A DNA stretch of 64,000 nucleotides from Ornithodoros turicata (Eukaryota; Arthropoda; Arachnida; Ixodida; Argasidae): positions 13,600,011 to 13,664,010 of the forward strand of contig NC_088210.1 in assembly GCF_037126465.1 (NCBI RefSeq). Direction: 5' to 3'. Position 1 is the first letter of the stretch. Every line of letters starts with the position of its first letter. Shown here one piece after another: positions 35,353-46,003 of this stretch. Below the pieces are notes generated by a model. That model was not told where the DNA came from. It saw only the letters and a program-made list of their open reading frames with translations, and did no database searches. The position numbers and the translations under genes are program-made.

Positions 35353-37274
35353 ATATCACTAAGTTAATTCGCTTAGCAATAGACGATTTCAGAAATTGCA
35401 TGGATGGCCCACCAGGGAGCGCAGTGTTGCGAAAGCCCCGCTTCACTTTGGGATTTAGTTTTCATGAGTCAGAGAGAAGAAGAGCGCAAACGGTTTCGGT
35501 TTTCTCTCTCCTTCACTTCCCGCACCTTCGAGCAACAGGCAGACGAGCACGAATGTAAACCATTTCCCACGACGCATTGCGCGAAGCGCGTGACTTGGGC
35601 GACGGAGGGCCCCCGTGCGGAGTACATGGACAATATCTGAAATCGCCTATTACTTAAAGCTACAGTCTAAACATAGACTAAGGCACTGTCACATGTTTTT
35701 CATGACATGTCTTGGGCCTTTTTCACATATGCGTCGTATCCCTCTAGCGGCTCTCCAACGAACCACGCTCGGCGCGCGTCAAAACAAGTCCACATGGATA
35801 GCAGAAATGACCCAAAACCGGTCCGTATTGGGGCCAACAAGGTCGCGCCATTCGTGCTGTCTCCCCACTGGTCCCCACTGCTGTCGTCCCCATACTGCGC
35901 CATCTAGTGAAGACGGAGCTAACCCTCTCCGGCGGCTCAAGGTCATACGCATGCGCATAGGCCACTGTGAAAATGGTCCAATCCCAGCCAATTATGTCGA
36001 ACTCAATTGTTTTGCTCTTCGCTTTGGTTTTCGTGACGTTACTTTTAGCATCTTTCGGTTTTTATTTTGCCGCGCAAGGAAGCCTCTTACTAGAGACTCT
36101 CATTACGTTTTACCATATCTCAAAGCAGTCCAAATCACCCTTATCCCGGTCGTCCACACTCGTGACGTCAAACAAACTAGCTCGTGCTCACGTGAGCATG
36201 AAGCCCGGAACACTCATGGGCAGAGGTGGGCAAATGCTCTCACGATCTTTGCCCCCACATCAGTTTTCGTCCCAGATGTTTTTCCTCACGTCACATCACC
36301 TCAATTTTGGAGGGAAATTTCTTCCTCCCCTCACCTCACTTCACCTCAATATTTTCCCAGAACACTTTTCCTCTCCTTACCTCACCTCAACCGCCTTTCT
36401 AAAATACCTTCCTCACTTCATCTCACCTCAACCTACTTCTCTCATAGCTGTTTCCGTAAAAAGTTTTTCACTCCTCTATTAGGTAGCTAAATGTGTCGTG
36501 GTTGCCTTTTTACCACTTCGTTGGTTGATTCTTGACAAAAAGTTTCAGTACCCACTATTAAGATTCATTACCTTGCTTGGTTCATCCTTCTTTCATCAGG
36601 TATTCACTAAATGTACAATCAGTAAAAATTAGACGTTGGGTATACATGGGGGAAGAAGTTGCATAAACCGAGCAATTTTGAGCCGTTTGTTTTTTCATAC
36701 TGGCAAAACAGGAATTGCTTTTAACGAGTACCTCTCAAGCGAGAATGATAATGAAGCTGCGAAGGTCGTTTTCGGGATGGTGTTCCGCTACACTTCGAAT
36801 TTACATCTACATCTCGCATTTTTGTCTATATGACTTTACATTGTCGATGAATGTTATTTAAATAGCACATGTATTCATTTGTAGCCGGAATTCGGGGATC
36901 TTGTCTTCGAAGACCCTTGTTTAGATGCCACCAGGTGGCCTAACCGTATACAGGCTACCAGTTACTTGTGTTTTGACTTATTACTTCATTTTAAAATTAC
37001 TTTATTAAGACACAAACCTCCACCGTTCTCCACCGTGACCACCAGACACGTTCTCCAACATGTTCAGCCACTATAACCTTGGATTGGATTGGATTGGAAA
37101 AGAAATAAAAATATTGAGAGGTTAGTCCCGACCCAGTCAGAACTGGATACTCCAAAACGCGTTTGTGGGTGAAAAAAAATTGTGCTATACGAAAAAGAGA
37201 AGAACAAACAAACAACCAAAAAAGGACCTCTTGTGTCTTTTCACCTAACTTCATTGCTGCTAACTGTTTACTTT

Positions 37275-37580
37275 TTTTTATTACTTGCGTGTTAGCGCCG
37301 CGAAGCAACTGTGGCTATGAGCAGCGTACAGATGAGGACAGACGGAGAGAGGACAGCAGGAAGGAGTGGGGGACAGGGGGATTAGTATGCGTCCTGGGCC
37401 GACTTCAAGGGGAACTGTGCCGACATTCGTCTGGAAAGTCTTCGGAAAACCCAGGGAAAACCTCAGACAGCACAGCCGGTGGTAGGATTCGAACCCACCA
37501 CCTCCCAGTCTTCAGCACGACCTTGGTTACCACCAACGAGTGGGACGCCTTAGCCCACTCGGCCATGCCGCTGGTCCGCT
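37275..37580 (-). mobile_element. Complete tRNA-Ser-like SINE, about 300 bp
   Basis: Read on the minus strand it starts GCGGCATGGCCGAGTGGGC (A-box like that of tRNA-Ser), has a B-box GGTGGGTTCGAATCCTACCA, then the body CTGAGGTTTTCCCTGGG, AAGTCGGCCCAGGACGC and tail AGTTGCTTCGCGGCGCTAAC. tRNA-derived SINEs of this plan (Ruka) are described from ixodid ticks. The assignment to that family is my inference. Confidence 0.75.
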
Positions 37581-37599
37581 AACTGGTTACTAAAAGCTC

Positions 37600-38030
37600 A
37601 ATGGGTCAACCTGTGGCAATACCGAATATGTGCCAGTGTGTGCGCTTATTGCACTAAAAGCCAGCGCAGCTCAGTTCTGGGTCGTCTTTACAGACTCAAC
37701 ACCCGCGCTCCAGTGTGTGGCCAACTTGGGAATACGCGGATCCCTCAGTCCTGTTGTCTATGACATCCTGCAGGTTTATAAGAAGCCGGCCGTTGCAGAG
37801 CACACTGTCGCATTGCAGTGGATCTCCAAGGACATGTCGGCATCAGCGGCAATGAAGAAACAGACAGAGCCGCCTTGAGCGCCCACCAGCACGTAGCTTT
37901 CTCCATGTCTCCGGGCGACCGAAGACAACTCCTTTCGACGCTCACCGGTCCCAAGATGCAGGCTCAATGGCAACACGACCAGTGTTGGCAACTTACATTT
38001 CCATTTCCCCTCCGTATTCGATGAAAAATT
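37600..38030 (+). pseudogene. LINE RNase H relic with frameshift
   Basis: FWVVFTDSTPALQCVANL (first RNase H Asp region) and ALQWISKDM in one frame, then GHVGISGNEETDRAALSAHQ in the next frame, so there is a break near 37835. Same domain type as 12694. Lies inside the 36221-38291 element. Confidence 0.65.
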
Positions 38031-38699
38031 TCCCCAGACTTCCCAAGACTGCGAGTTTGTCCATTGTCCCCATGCTCATATACTCAATTTACTCACTGAA
38101 CTGCCGGCGACGACGTCGAGAACAAATACGAGAAAAAGAGATCACCTAAGCAACCTTGTCCTTTGGTCACCTTAGATCACATCCAGCTTTTCTGAAAAAT
38201 ATTCCTCACCTCACCTCAGTGTGCGTGAGGTAAGGGTGAGGTGAGGATGAGGCTGCCCTCATCTGCCCTCGCGTGGGGATGCCCACCTCTGCTCATGGGT
38301 AGCTCGAAGGCGGTCCAACGCGCTCTTCGGTGGAAGGCACAACACGGGAAGGCGCTGCGAGAGTCAAAAAGGAGGATCCCTCGAGCGAGAAGTGGAAATA
38401 TACCGGGCCCCTTGAAGGGATCTATTACGCGCTAGGAATCCCTAAATCCGAGAATGCGACGGTAAGCCATACCGTATACCACACCAAGTCGTTGGCGGGT
38501 TCGAAGCTGCAGACTCAGGAACAGTAAGAATTAGACATGCGCGAATATTGGAATTTTGACTAAATGCACTGCTGTCACGAAACGCCGATGTGAATAATTA
38601 TACGTTCGGCTTCCGAACCGAAATATGGGATTCTTTTTTTTTTTCTATTTTATTTCGAATCGAATCGACTTTTCTTCCAAACCGAATATATTGGGACAG

Positions 38700-39080
38700 T
38701 TCCGCACGCACACACACACACGCACACACACGCACACACACACACATAAAGAGACGATGAAGAGGTGGGGTTGATGCCGAGCAGCAAGCTGTGCGCTGCC
38801 GCAATGCCATTTCTAGGTGGTGAGGGATGATGATAGAGGGAGATTCAAGTTATCAAAGCAGTTGGGACAGGCCTGTTGATGACAGGAAATCCCAAAGGTG
38901 ACGGACATCTTGGTGCATACTGGACCACGGGCACAGCACCTTGCCTATGGCATAGGGGCGCGGTGGTCGATTGCATGCATTTCGTGCTGCAAGATCTCGC
39001 GCTCCCGCTGGCTTCTCAGGGCAGTCCATAAGTAGGTGGTGCAGGTCAGCGCGCACATTGCATGATGCACAAAGGTCCAA
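38700..39080 (-). mobile_element. 5'-truncated LINE: ORF2 C-terminus, 3' UTR and (TG)n tail
   Basis: The minus-strand frame 39080-38853 reads LCASCNVRADLHHLLMDCPE (the C-x2-C...H-x4-C knuckle after RNase H in I-like LINEs) and ends LWDFLSSTGLSQLL. The 3' UTR (38850-38750) ends in a (TG)n run at 38704-38746. Confidence 0.65.
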
Positions 39081-39114
39081 TTGCGCACGACCAATTAAGG
39101 CGCTGCCTCATAAC

Positions 39115-39406
39115 TGCACTCTTAAAAAAAAGGGTGTACTTTAACTCCTTTCCTTGCCACATATACAACACCCTTTTGGAGAGTTCAATTACGCTCAAAA
39201 GGGTGTCTCCTCACTCCCTCAAGGGGGTAGCATAACACCTTCTCCCTGCCGCGGAGTACTATTACTCTCCAGTAGGGAGAAAGGTGTTATGCTACTCCCT
39301 TGAGGGAGTGAGAAGACACCCTTTTGAGCGTAATTGTACACTCCAAAAGGGTGTTATATATGTGGCAAAAAAATGAGTTAAAGTACACCCTTCTTTTAAG
39401 AGTGTG
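39115..39406. mobile_element. Separate palindromic MITE family with the same CACTCTTAAAA terminus, about 290 bp
   Basis: CACTCTTAAAAAAAAGGGTG to TTCTTTTAAGAGTG, TG at both edges. Arms carry AAAAGGGTGTCTCCTCACTC and its complement, a sequence unrelated to the 250-bp family beyond the terminal 11 bases. Confidence 0.8.
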
Positions 39407-39841
39407 GGGCAAATGCAACATTCAGCCGCATACGATGAAGAGATGCGTAGTGTCGCGGAAGGAGATGAGGAAGCGACAAAGAGAGAGAGACAGATCCACT
39501 GCGTAAAAAGGTTCCAAAGCTGCACACGTAGGGCCGAAAACAGCGCAAGAGAAGGCTATAAACTGAGCGCTGCTTCATATTCTCATCCGTATGAATATTA
39601 TATCGCGGAGAGGGACCGTGCGACACCTATAGAGCGGCGGTAGCGCCGCCAGCGGCAGTCTTGGGAGTATCCGACGTGACTCCACGACTCCCGTTTTCTA
39701 TGCATTCTCAAGTGGAACCGCACGTTTGCGTAGAAACCGCCGTAATTAGGAGGACTGATTTTTGAAGTGCGAATCATGTGGAACCTTTCAGCGGTGCAAG
39801 CAAAGAGAAGGGAGACGAACTGCACAGAAGCGAACACTATA

Positions 39842-40981
39842 CAGTGAACCCTCATTAATATGACCACCAGCGTTCTCGGAGATTTTGGTCATAAAGCGAA
39901 TTGTCATATTAACAAGAAACGCACAATCCGCTGACCTCAGAGACCGCTTCCTTCCGGCCATTCTTGGTGCACAACAGCAGCAGCAGCAGTGTGACCTGGT
40001 CTCGTGGTTACTACTGTTTTAAAGGGACTATGAAATTTCCCGAACCCCCATACTTTTTTTCGATGGAAACTGTTCTTCCCGCAGAGAAACTAATATGCCA
40101 CAAATTTTTCCGGACGAAATCGCTCCACTCTGCGAGGAGCGCGCGCTGGAAATGTCTCTTCCGCGTTCCTCCTCTCCCGCGCATATTTCCCTGCCGATGG
40201 TGTAACTGTACGGACCGCTTTTCGGTTCCCCGTTACGTCACCGGTGTTGCACAATGGCAAGTAATGCTGCGAGCTCGCGCTGTGGCTGCCGCCACTGCCG
40301 AAATCTGCCGATCGCGCGAAAGCTGCTGCCATGGAGATTTCCACTCCCGATGAACGCATACGCGGGATCCTACGGCGCATGCTCCTGGTGGGATTCCTCG
40401 GCTCGGCAACACGTCACGATGACGTGTTGCTGAGCCGGCCGTGGTCGCGTCAAGTTACCCGTTGTGTCTCCGCGCGGCAGCTCGTCACGGCGCGGCGCCA
40501 GCTGTCCTCCCTTCGCCGCTCCGTTTAAATTCGCTCCCGAGAAATCCGCTCGCGCGACGAAAGTAAAATTTCGGTTCTAGACTCAGAAAAATGTCTTCTT
40601 TCGAACGAAACGAAGAAAAAAATCGTTTCATAGTCCCTTTAAGCACTACAGTGCTTTGCCAGTCCGAGTAATTCCGAGGTCGACAACATCAGGAGTCATC
40701 CCAAGCCTTGGCGCCCTACTTCAACACGTGTCACCCCCTGCCTGAGGTACGTGTGCAGCCTGCTCCCTGGGGGCTACGTTGCGGGTCACGCGACGTGGTC
40801 ATAATAACGAGAAGATACCTGTGTTTGACCCTACTTGTGACAAAAATCTCGGTCATAGTCGGATAAACGGATTGTCATACTAACGAGATGGATTTACATG
40901 GCCACGGAACGGCTCCCAAGAAAAACGGTCATAAAGCGAATATGTCATATTATCGGGGGTCATATTAACGAGGGTTCACTG
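39842..40981. mobile_element. pogo/Tigger-like element, 1140 bp, TA flanked
   Basis: CAGTGAACCCTCATTAATAT and ATATTAACGAGGGTTCACTG ends with TA outside each. Repeated GGTCATAAAGCGAATTGTCA motifs near both ends. A TTAA-flanked element (40023-40638) is inserted in it. No transposase frame left. Confidence 0.72.
40023..40638. mobile_element. TTAA-flanked element with AGGGACTATGAAA ends, 616 bp
   Basis: AGGGACTATGAAATTTCC at the left, GTTTCATAGTCCCT at the right, TTAA directly outside both. TTAA duplication is typical of piggyBac-type transposition. Interior is GC-rich with no convincing gene. A second left end (TTAAAGGGACTATCG) is at 63573 and runs towards the window edge. Confidence 0.65.
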
Positions 40982-41752
40982 TATTTATACTAATGTATCT
41001 AACAGTGCGCAAGGAGAGACAGTCACGCGCGTCTGTCTATGTCAAAATACCCGTAAGTGGTACGTGGAGAGGATGGTTATTTGATGCCTCACAAAATCCC
41101 CGCTTGCTAGTCAAGACTATAGGCACATTTCTCTGACTCCAACCTCTTATGACATCATGTTTTTTTGACTGAGTCTCCTATTCCTTTTCGTCCTTTCGGC
41201 ACATTACTACGCACATAGCTTCGTCGCTGTAAACCTAATCATCGTGCGGTCACAACATATTGTCATATTCCTCCCCTTTTTATTTATTCCACCACCAACC
41301 AACCAACCAACCATATTGTCTGAACTTGGGCTTCAGTTTTCCCAATATCTTCGGAAATAATAATGATAAAGAGCAAAAGAAATTGTACAGAGGGGCGTAT
41401 ACATCACAAAGATGCAGCCCCGCGTAGACGCGTGGAGATAAGTTTTCTTTCTTTTTTTTTTTTTTTTTTTACCTCTGCTACCGCCGTGGGCTTGCGACAC
41501 GACTGTTGTAAAATGGTCGATGCGTAACACTCATTTTTCTCTTTTTCTTTCTCTTTCTTTTCTCTCTTTTCTTTTCTTTTTTACAACTTAGAACTTCCGT
41601 TTTCGCTCAGAGGCTCGTCAACCAAATTACCGGGAGCAATATCGGCTCTGGCGATGAAACACCCCAATCATTATCTCTCGAAATAAAGTTGCCGTTTGGT
41701 CGGTGCCTCTGACGGTGATACAGTATCCAGCGGCGTCCCTGTACATGCATTA

Positions 41753-42008
41753 CACACTCTTAAAAATGAACTTCACCGCATAGCACGCTCCTAGCCAACC
41801 ATCATGTCGAATGATATCGTTATCTGCCCTGATTTGATGAAAACGGGAGGCGTACGCCATTTTTGTGACAACTATGAGCAGCATAAGTGTCACAAAAAAG
41901 TCGTACGCCTATCGTTTTGAAACAAATCAGGGCGCATAGCGATATCATTCGAGTTGATGGTTGGCTGGGAGCGTGCTATGCGGTGAAGTTCATTTTTAAG
42001 AATGTAGT
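41753..42008. mobile_element. Palindromic MITE, core type A, at the left edge of the GTAAC hAT relic
   Basis: CACTCTTAAAAATGAACTTC to TTTTTAAGAATG. Flanks are CA and TA, one mismatch. Right arm has CGTACGCCTATCG, slightly diverged. Confidence 0.83.
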
Positions 42009-42062
42009 AACTATAAGTTACTTTTAATTTGTAACTGTAACTAGTTACTTTTGGGGTAACTA

Positions 42063-42565
42063 TACACTCTGAAAACAGAGCTTCACCGCATTGCACGCTG
42101 TGCGCCAACCACTGCCACGTATGATAGGGTTATCGCTTCCGATTCGAGGAGAAAAGGGGGCGTACGCCTTTTTGTGGCAGTTTGGGTATATGGTAATTGC
42201 CAAGAAAAGGTGTACGCCTCCCTCTCTCCTCGAATCAAAAGCGATAACCCTGTCAATCGCGGCAATGGTTGGCGCACAGCATGCTACACTCTTAAAAATG
42301 AACTTCACCGCATAACACGCTCCTAGCAAACCATCATCCCGAATGATATCGTTATCTGTCCTGATTTGTTGAAAACGGGAGGCGTACGCCTTTTTTGTGA
42401 CAATTATGACCAGCATAAGTGTCACAAAAAAGTCGTACGCCTCCCGTTTTCAACAAATCAGGGCAGATAACGATATCATTCGAGATGATGGTTTGCTAGG
42501 AGCGTGCTATGCGGTGAAGTTCATTTTTAAGAGTGTATGCGGTGAAGTTCTGTTTTTAGAGTGTA
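42063..42565. mobile_element. Diverged palindromic MITE (core type D), interrupted by a type A copy
   Basis: Left arm TACACTCTGAAAACAGAGCT, CGCTGTGCGCCAACCACTGC and CTTCCGATTCGAGGAGAAAA; right arm resumes after the inserted copy as TGCGGTGAAGTTCTGTTTTT AGAGTGTA. Only the outermost bases and general plan match type A. Confidence 0.75.
42285..42537. mobile_element. Palindromic MITE, core type A, nested in the diverged copy
   Basis: TACACTCTTAAAAATGAACT to AAGAGTGTA. Removing it and one TA restores ...ACAGCATGCTATGCGGTGAA..., matching the complement of the host element's left arm. Confidence 0.87.
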
Positions 42566-42593
42566 TGCGGTGAAGTTCTGTTTTTAGAGTGTA
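42566..42593. repeat. Tandem duplication of the 28-bp MITE terminus
   Basis: TGCGGTGAAGTTCTGTTTTT plus AGAGTGTA occurs twice in a row (42538-42565 and 42566-42593). Confidence 0.85.
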
Positions 42594-43046
42594 GTTACAG
42601 TAACTAGTTACATTTCCAGAGAAGTAGCTTTTAACTGTAACTAGTTACTATTGCTGTGAGTGTAACTGCAAAATGTAACTGGTTACTCGAATAAATGTCG
42701 TTCCTTTTTTTTTTCCTTCTTTATCCTACCTTCTCTTACTTCCCCCTAACAGTGTCTTCCTTCCTTTTATCCGTAATCGGTATGTGCCCCGTGCCTTGGG
42801 CTCTTCACCAAGCAGGGAATTCCAGCTTTGCCAACAGAAATTAATTGAAGTTAGTGACCCTCAACAGTCGGAGTGAGTCACATATGTGAGTAACAGTGTC
42901 ACTGCCCTTGCACGGGATCCTGCCTCCTGTGGATATGAACAAGGGAACAAAGAGAAACTTTCCGGTCAGCTCACTTGCGCTCCGACCAGTGCAATGGCTA
43001 ATCCTGCTCCGCTTGTTGCTATCGCAAACTTCCGTGGCCGCTCTAT

Positions 43047-43175
43047 GAAGCAACCGTCGAGTTTTTATCATGGAAGGACGAGAATAATTTAATTGCAAAG
43101 TGCACGCTACGGAATAAGACGTACTCGGCAAACAGGACGTCAACTTCAAACCTGAAAAAGCATCTTGAGGCGAGT
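43047..43175 (+). pseudogene. BED-type zinc-finger fragment of a hAT transposase
   Basis: The frame read from about 43047 (TGG CCG CTC TAT...) gives FLSWKDENNLIAKCTLRNKT followed by TSTSNLKKHLE. This is the shape of the BED finger (Cys in the first strand, then TSNLKKHL before the His pair). BED fingers bind the subterminal repeats of hAT transposons. It lies between two GTAAC-rich blocks that look like the ends of such an element. No catalytic domain follows; the frame runs into CT-rich sequence. The longer open frame on the opposite strand is its shadow. Confidence 0.55.
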
Positions 43176-43648
43176 TCCTTGTTCTTATGTCTCTCTCTCT
43201 CTCTCTACACGGTACGAAACGCGTGCGTGTCACCGTGCTCTTCTTTTTCACCGCGATGCGCCAGGTAGTTGCATGCATGCACATGTCGTATTTTTCCGTG
43301 TGGGATAAACGCGTATTAACTTGTATTGCTTCTGGTTAAGTGCAAGACAACTTTCATCGCACTTTAGTAAACCTAAATGAATGTATGCTTTAAACAATTG
43401 TATCACCCTCTCGTGGTCATCATTTTTACCAAATGTACTTTTTATTTACAATTAATTACATTAAATTAAATTAATTAAATTAAATTAATACTTTTATAAT
43501 GTACCTAAGTTACTTTCTCTCAGTAACTGTAACTAGTTACTCGACCAAGAAAGTAACTATAACTGTAACTTTGTTAATATTTTGGCAGATAAACTGTAAC
43601 TCAGTTACTTTTGAGAAGTAACTTACCCAAGACTGCCGTACGTCATCC

Positions 43649-43900
43649 TGCACTCTTAAAAATGAACTTCACCTCATTGCACGCTCTTAGCTAACCACCA
43701 TCTCGAATGATATCGTTATCTGACCTGATTTGTTGAAAACGGGAGGCGTACGCCTTTTCTGTGACAATTATGAACAGCATAATTGTCACAAAAAGGCGTA
43801 CGCCTCCCGTTTTCAACAAATCAGGGCAGATAACGATATCATTCGAGATAATGGTTGGCTAGGAGCGTGCTATGCGGTGAAGTTCATTTTTAAGAGTGTA
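43649..43900. mobile_element. Palindromic MITE, core type A, at the right edge of the GTAAC hAT relic
   Basis: CACTCTTAAAAATGAACTTC to AAGAGTG, flanks TG and TA. It begins 11 bases after the hAT end at 43638. Confidence 0.85.
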
Positions 43901-44231
43901 GTGGTGCATGGGCGCAGAGCGCGCTCGCTGCGAAATCCGATGTCGTTTTGGCAACAAACCGGAAGCGGTGCAGAAAAGTACGTATATATATAACGATTCT
44001 TGTTTCGCTGTTGTAGATCCTCTTGAATGTCCCAAATGCCATAATTTGTTTATCATGTTTCCCTGCTTCATCCAATGACTGCGTGTAGCCGCGCGTGCAA
44101 GGTCCATTACAGTATTCTGACAACGTCATATGAAGATAACACGTACCGACATCCTACAACGCTGGCAACGCAAAAGATGCGAAATACTATGCATGTCGTA
44201 TAGATATATTGAAACGAAGCCTTCCTGTATA

Positions 44232-45106
44232 CAGGGTGTCCCAGAAAACGTGTCAGTGAATTATAATAAAAAAAAAAAAAAACTACGCCACCTAGAATCA
44301 TGCGGTCAACGGCATTTGTTCTTACTAGATTTTTGCCAACTCCTGATGTGAATGTCATGTATCGTAAGTTTAATTATGTAAATATTTGCGATCTGAACTC
44401 GGAAATTTGCCAAGTAAAGGTCACTTTTTTACCCCACCAATATGAAGGGTGTGCCGAATTCACTTAAATTCATGATAATTGACAGTCATGAGCTATCCCA
44501 TGGGAAAAATTAGCCGAACATCATGCTTTTCGTAGCACCGAACCATAACGCGCGACGACTTTTTGAGCGCGATCCCTCGACGAAAGGTGGTTCGAAACCC
44601 AGCCCACAGAGCGATAGTAGAAAAAGTGACAGTTCCTGAAATTGGGAGAGGGAAAGTGCGATCCCAGCGAAAGTCGGACGAGATAAGCCATACCTGTGTT
44701 ATCTCTTTCTAGGTTGCAGGTGTGGGCTGGGTTTCCAACCTCCTTTCGTCGGACTGACAAGGATTGCGCTGAAAAATTTGTCGCGCGTTACCTCCGTAGA
44801 GCATGATGTTCGGCTATTTTTTCTGATCGCATAGCCCCTGAATATCCCTGTCAATTATCATTAATTTGAGTAAATTAGACACGCCCTTCACATTGGTGGG
44901 GTAAAAAAGTGACCTTTACTTGGCAAATTTCCGACTTCAGTTCGCAAAAGCTTACATAATTAAACTTACGTTACACGACATTCACATCAGGGGGTGGCAA
45001 AAAACCTAGTAAGAACAAACGTCGTTGACCGCATGATTCAAGGTGGTGTAGTTTTTTTTTTTTCTTTTTTATTATAATTCAATGACACGTTTTCTGGGAC
45101 ACCCTG
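44232..45106. mobile_element. Mariner-like palindromic element, 875 bp
   Basis: CAGGGTGTCCCAGAAAACGT at the left and ACGTTTTCTGGGACACCCTG at the right, TA outside both. The whole element is a long inverted repeat (for example AATCATGCGGTCAACGGCAT near 44297 and its near-complement near 45030). No open transposase. Confidence 0.75.
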
Positions 45107-45371
45107 TATAGTCTGTGGACCGCAAAACAGCAAGAGTAGCTGTTTCAAGCTCACATACAACAAGGCTATTCAACCACTCTATACGTCTTTTTTATCCTTT
45201 TTTTCTCTCTCTCTCTCTTGTCCTCTACTAGATCTGGAGTAGCTAGTCCCGCGGTAAGCGGGATCAAATCTCCATATGTTTTTCTACTATGATCATCATC
45301 ATCTATATGCCCGTCCATATATTACCGTATCCCGCAAACAGAAACTAAATCAATCGGGCCCCCATCCTTAC

Positions 45372-46003
45372 CTGTCCTTGTTCCACGTGCCGCTGACCGT
45401 ATCGAAGTAGCCCCACGAAGCCGCAATCTGCGTCGACATGACGGGCCTCTCCAGTTCACACACCATGGCCACCACCATGTCCTGTATGGTACCCGCCCTG
45501 TCGTACTTCTCGCGAACGTCCTCCGGCCTGTTCTTCAACAACCAGAAGAGCGTCGCGCAGCCAAACCCCGTGCTCAACCGTAGATGACTCTGCGGGCACG
45601 GCAGTTCGCGCAAGAAGTCCGGCGTACAACGTCCGTCCTGCCACGTGTAAAGAGGGCTGACGTCCTCCCCGCCGACGTCGTACCGTCCGAACGCGTTCTG
45701 TTTCCAAGCGCCGCCGTGTTTCCACAAGACCACGCCGTGCATCTGGCCCGACACCGCTATGCGCGTAACGTGGACGAGGTGTTCCTTCGGAAGACGCGAG
45801 AGACAGAACTGCACCGCGGTGCATATCTTGTGCGCGTCCTGTTCACTCCCCAGAGGTCCAAGTTCGCTGGCTAAGGTCGCCTGAGTCTCCCGCGACTGCG
45901 TGGCACTAGCCGCGTTGCCCCCTTCGGGTACGAGACATGCCTTGACGTTCGTCGTGCCGATGTCGATACCGAGGACGAAGTTGCGTCTGCTGGCATCGGC
46001 CAT
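45372..46003 (-). CDS. SHPK: Sedoheptulokinase, first coding exon only
   Basis: An open exon of 632 bases (210 codons plus two bases) ending at a consensus donor (CAG then GTAAGG on the minus strand). It encodes the N-terminal half of an FGGY-family sugar kinase: the phosphate-binding DIGTTNVKACL at residues 14-24, then SGQMHGVVLWK, YTWQDGRC, TGFGCATLFWLLK and AASWGYFDTVSGTWN. The QMHG, WQDGRC and GFGCAT blocks match sedoheptulokinase better than glycerol or xylulose kinase. The family phosphorylates sedoheptulose to sedoheptulose 7-phosphate in the cytosol. The start at 46003 has an ACCATGG context; an in-frame ATG 72 bases upstream (46075) is possible but weaker. The C-terminal ATP-binding half should lie at lower coordinates. 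I did not find it in 1-45371, so a very long intron, missed exons or a partial copy are all possible. Confidence 0.87.

Larger units (their letters stand above)
36221..38291. mobile_element. hAT-like element, 2071 bp, perfect 8-bp target duplication, carrying SINE and LINE insertions
   Basis: Ends CAGAGGTGGGCA (36221) and TGCCCACCTCTG (38291), flanked by CTCATGGG at 36213-36220 and 38292-38299. Both subterminal regions are packed with CCTCACCTCA motifs (36290-36440, 38205-38262), plausible transposase-binding arrays. Inside are a SINE (37275-37580) and a LINE RNase H relic (37600-38030). No transposase found. Confidence 0.82.
42007..43638. mobile_element. Non-autonomous hAT relic with GTAAC-rich ends
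   Basis: The right end reads ...AAGTAACTTACCCAAGACTG at 43638, the reverse of the CAGTSTTGGGTAAGTTAC end seen in a widespread hAT group. Dense AGTAACTGTAACTAGTTAC-type repeats occupy 43505-43632 on the right and 42007-42062 plus 42594-42690 on the left. The left terminus is missing where a palindromic MITE (41753-42008) sits. Two further MITEs are inserted in the left repeat block, and a BED-finger fragment lies inside. Boundaries on the left are approximate. Confidence 0.5.

Noticed and set aside
35615..36490. 291-codon open frame on the + strand
   Set aside because: Crosses the boundary of the 36221-38291 transposon; its C-terminal third is translation of CCTCACCTCA repeats. No recognisable domain.
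41448..41582. CT/T-rich stretch considered as a polypyrimidine tract or poly-T SINE tail
   Set aside because: No exon after it and no SINE body adjacent; simple sequence.
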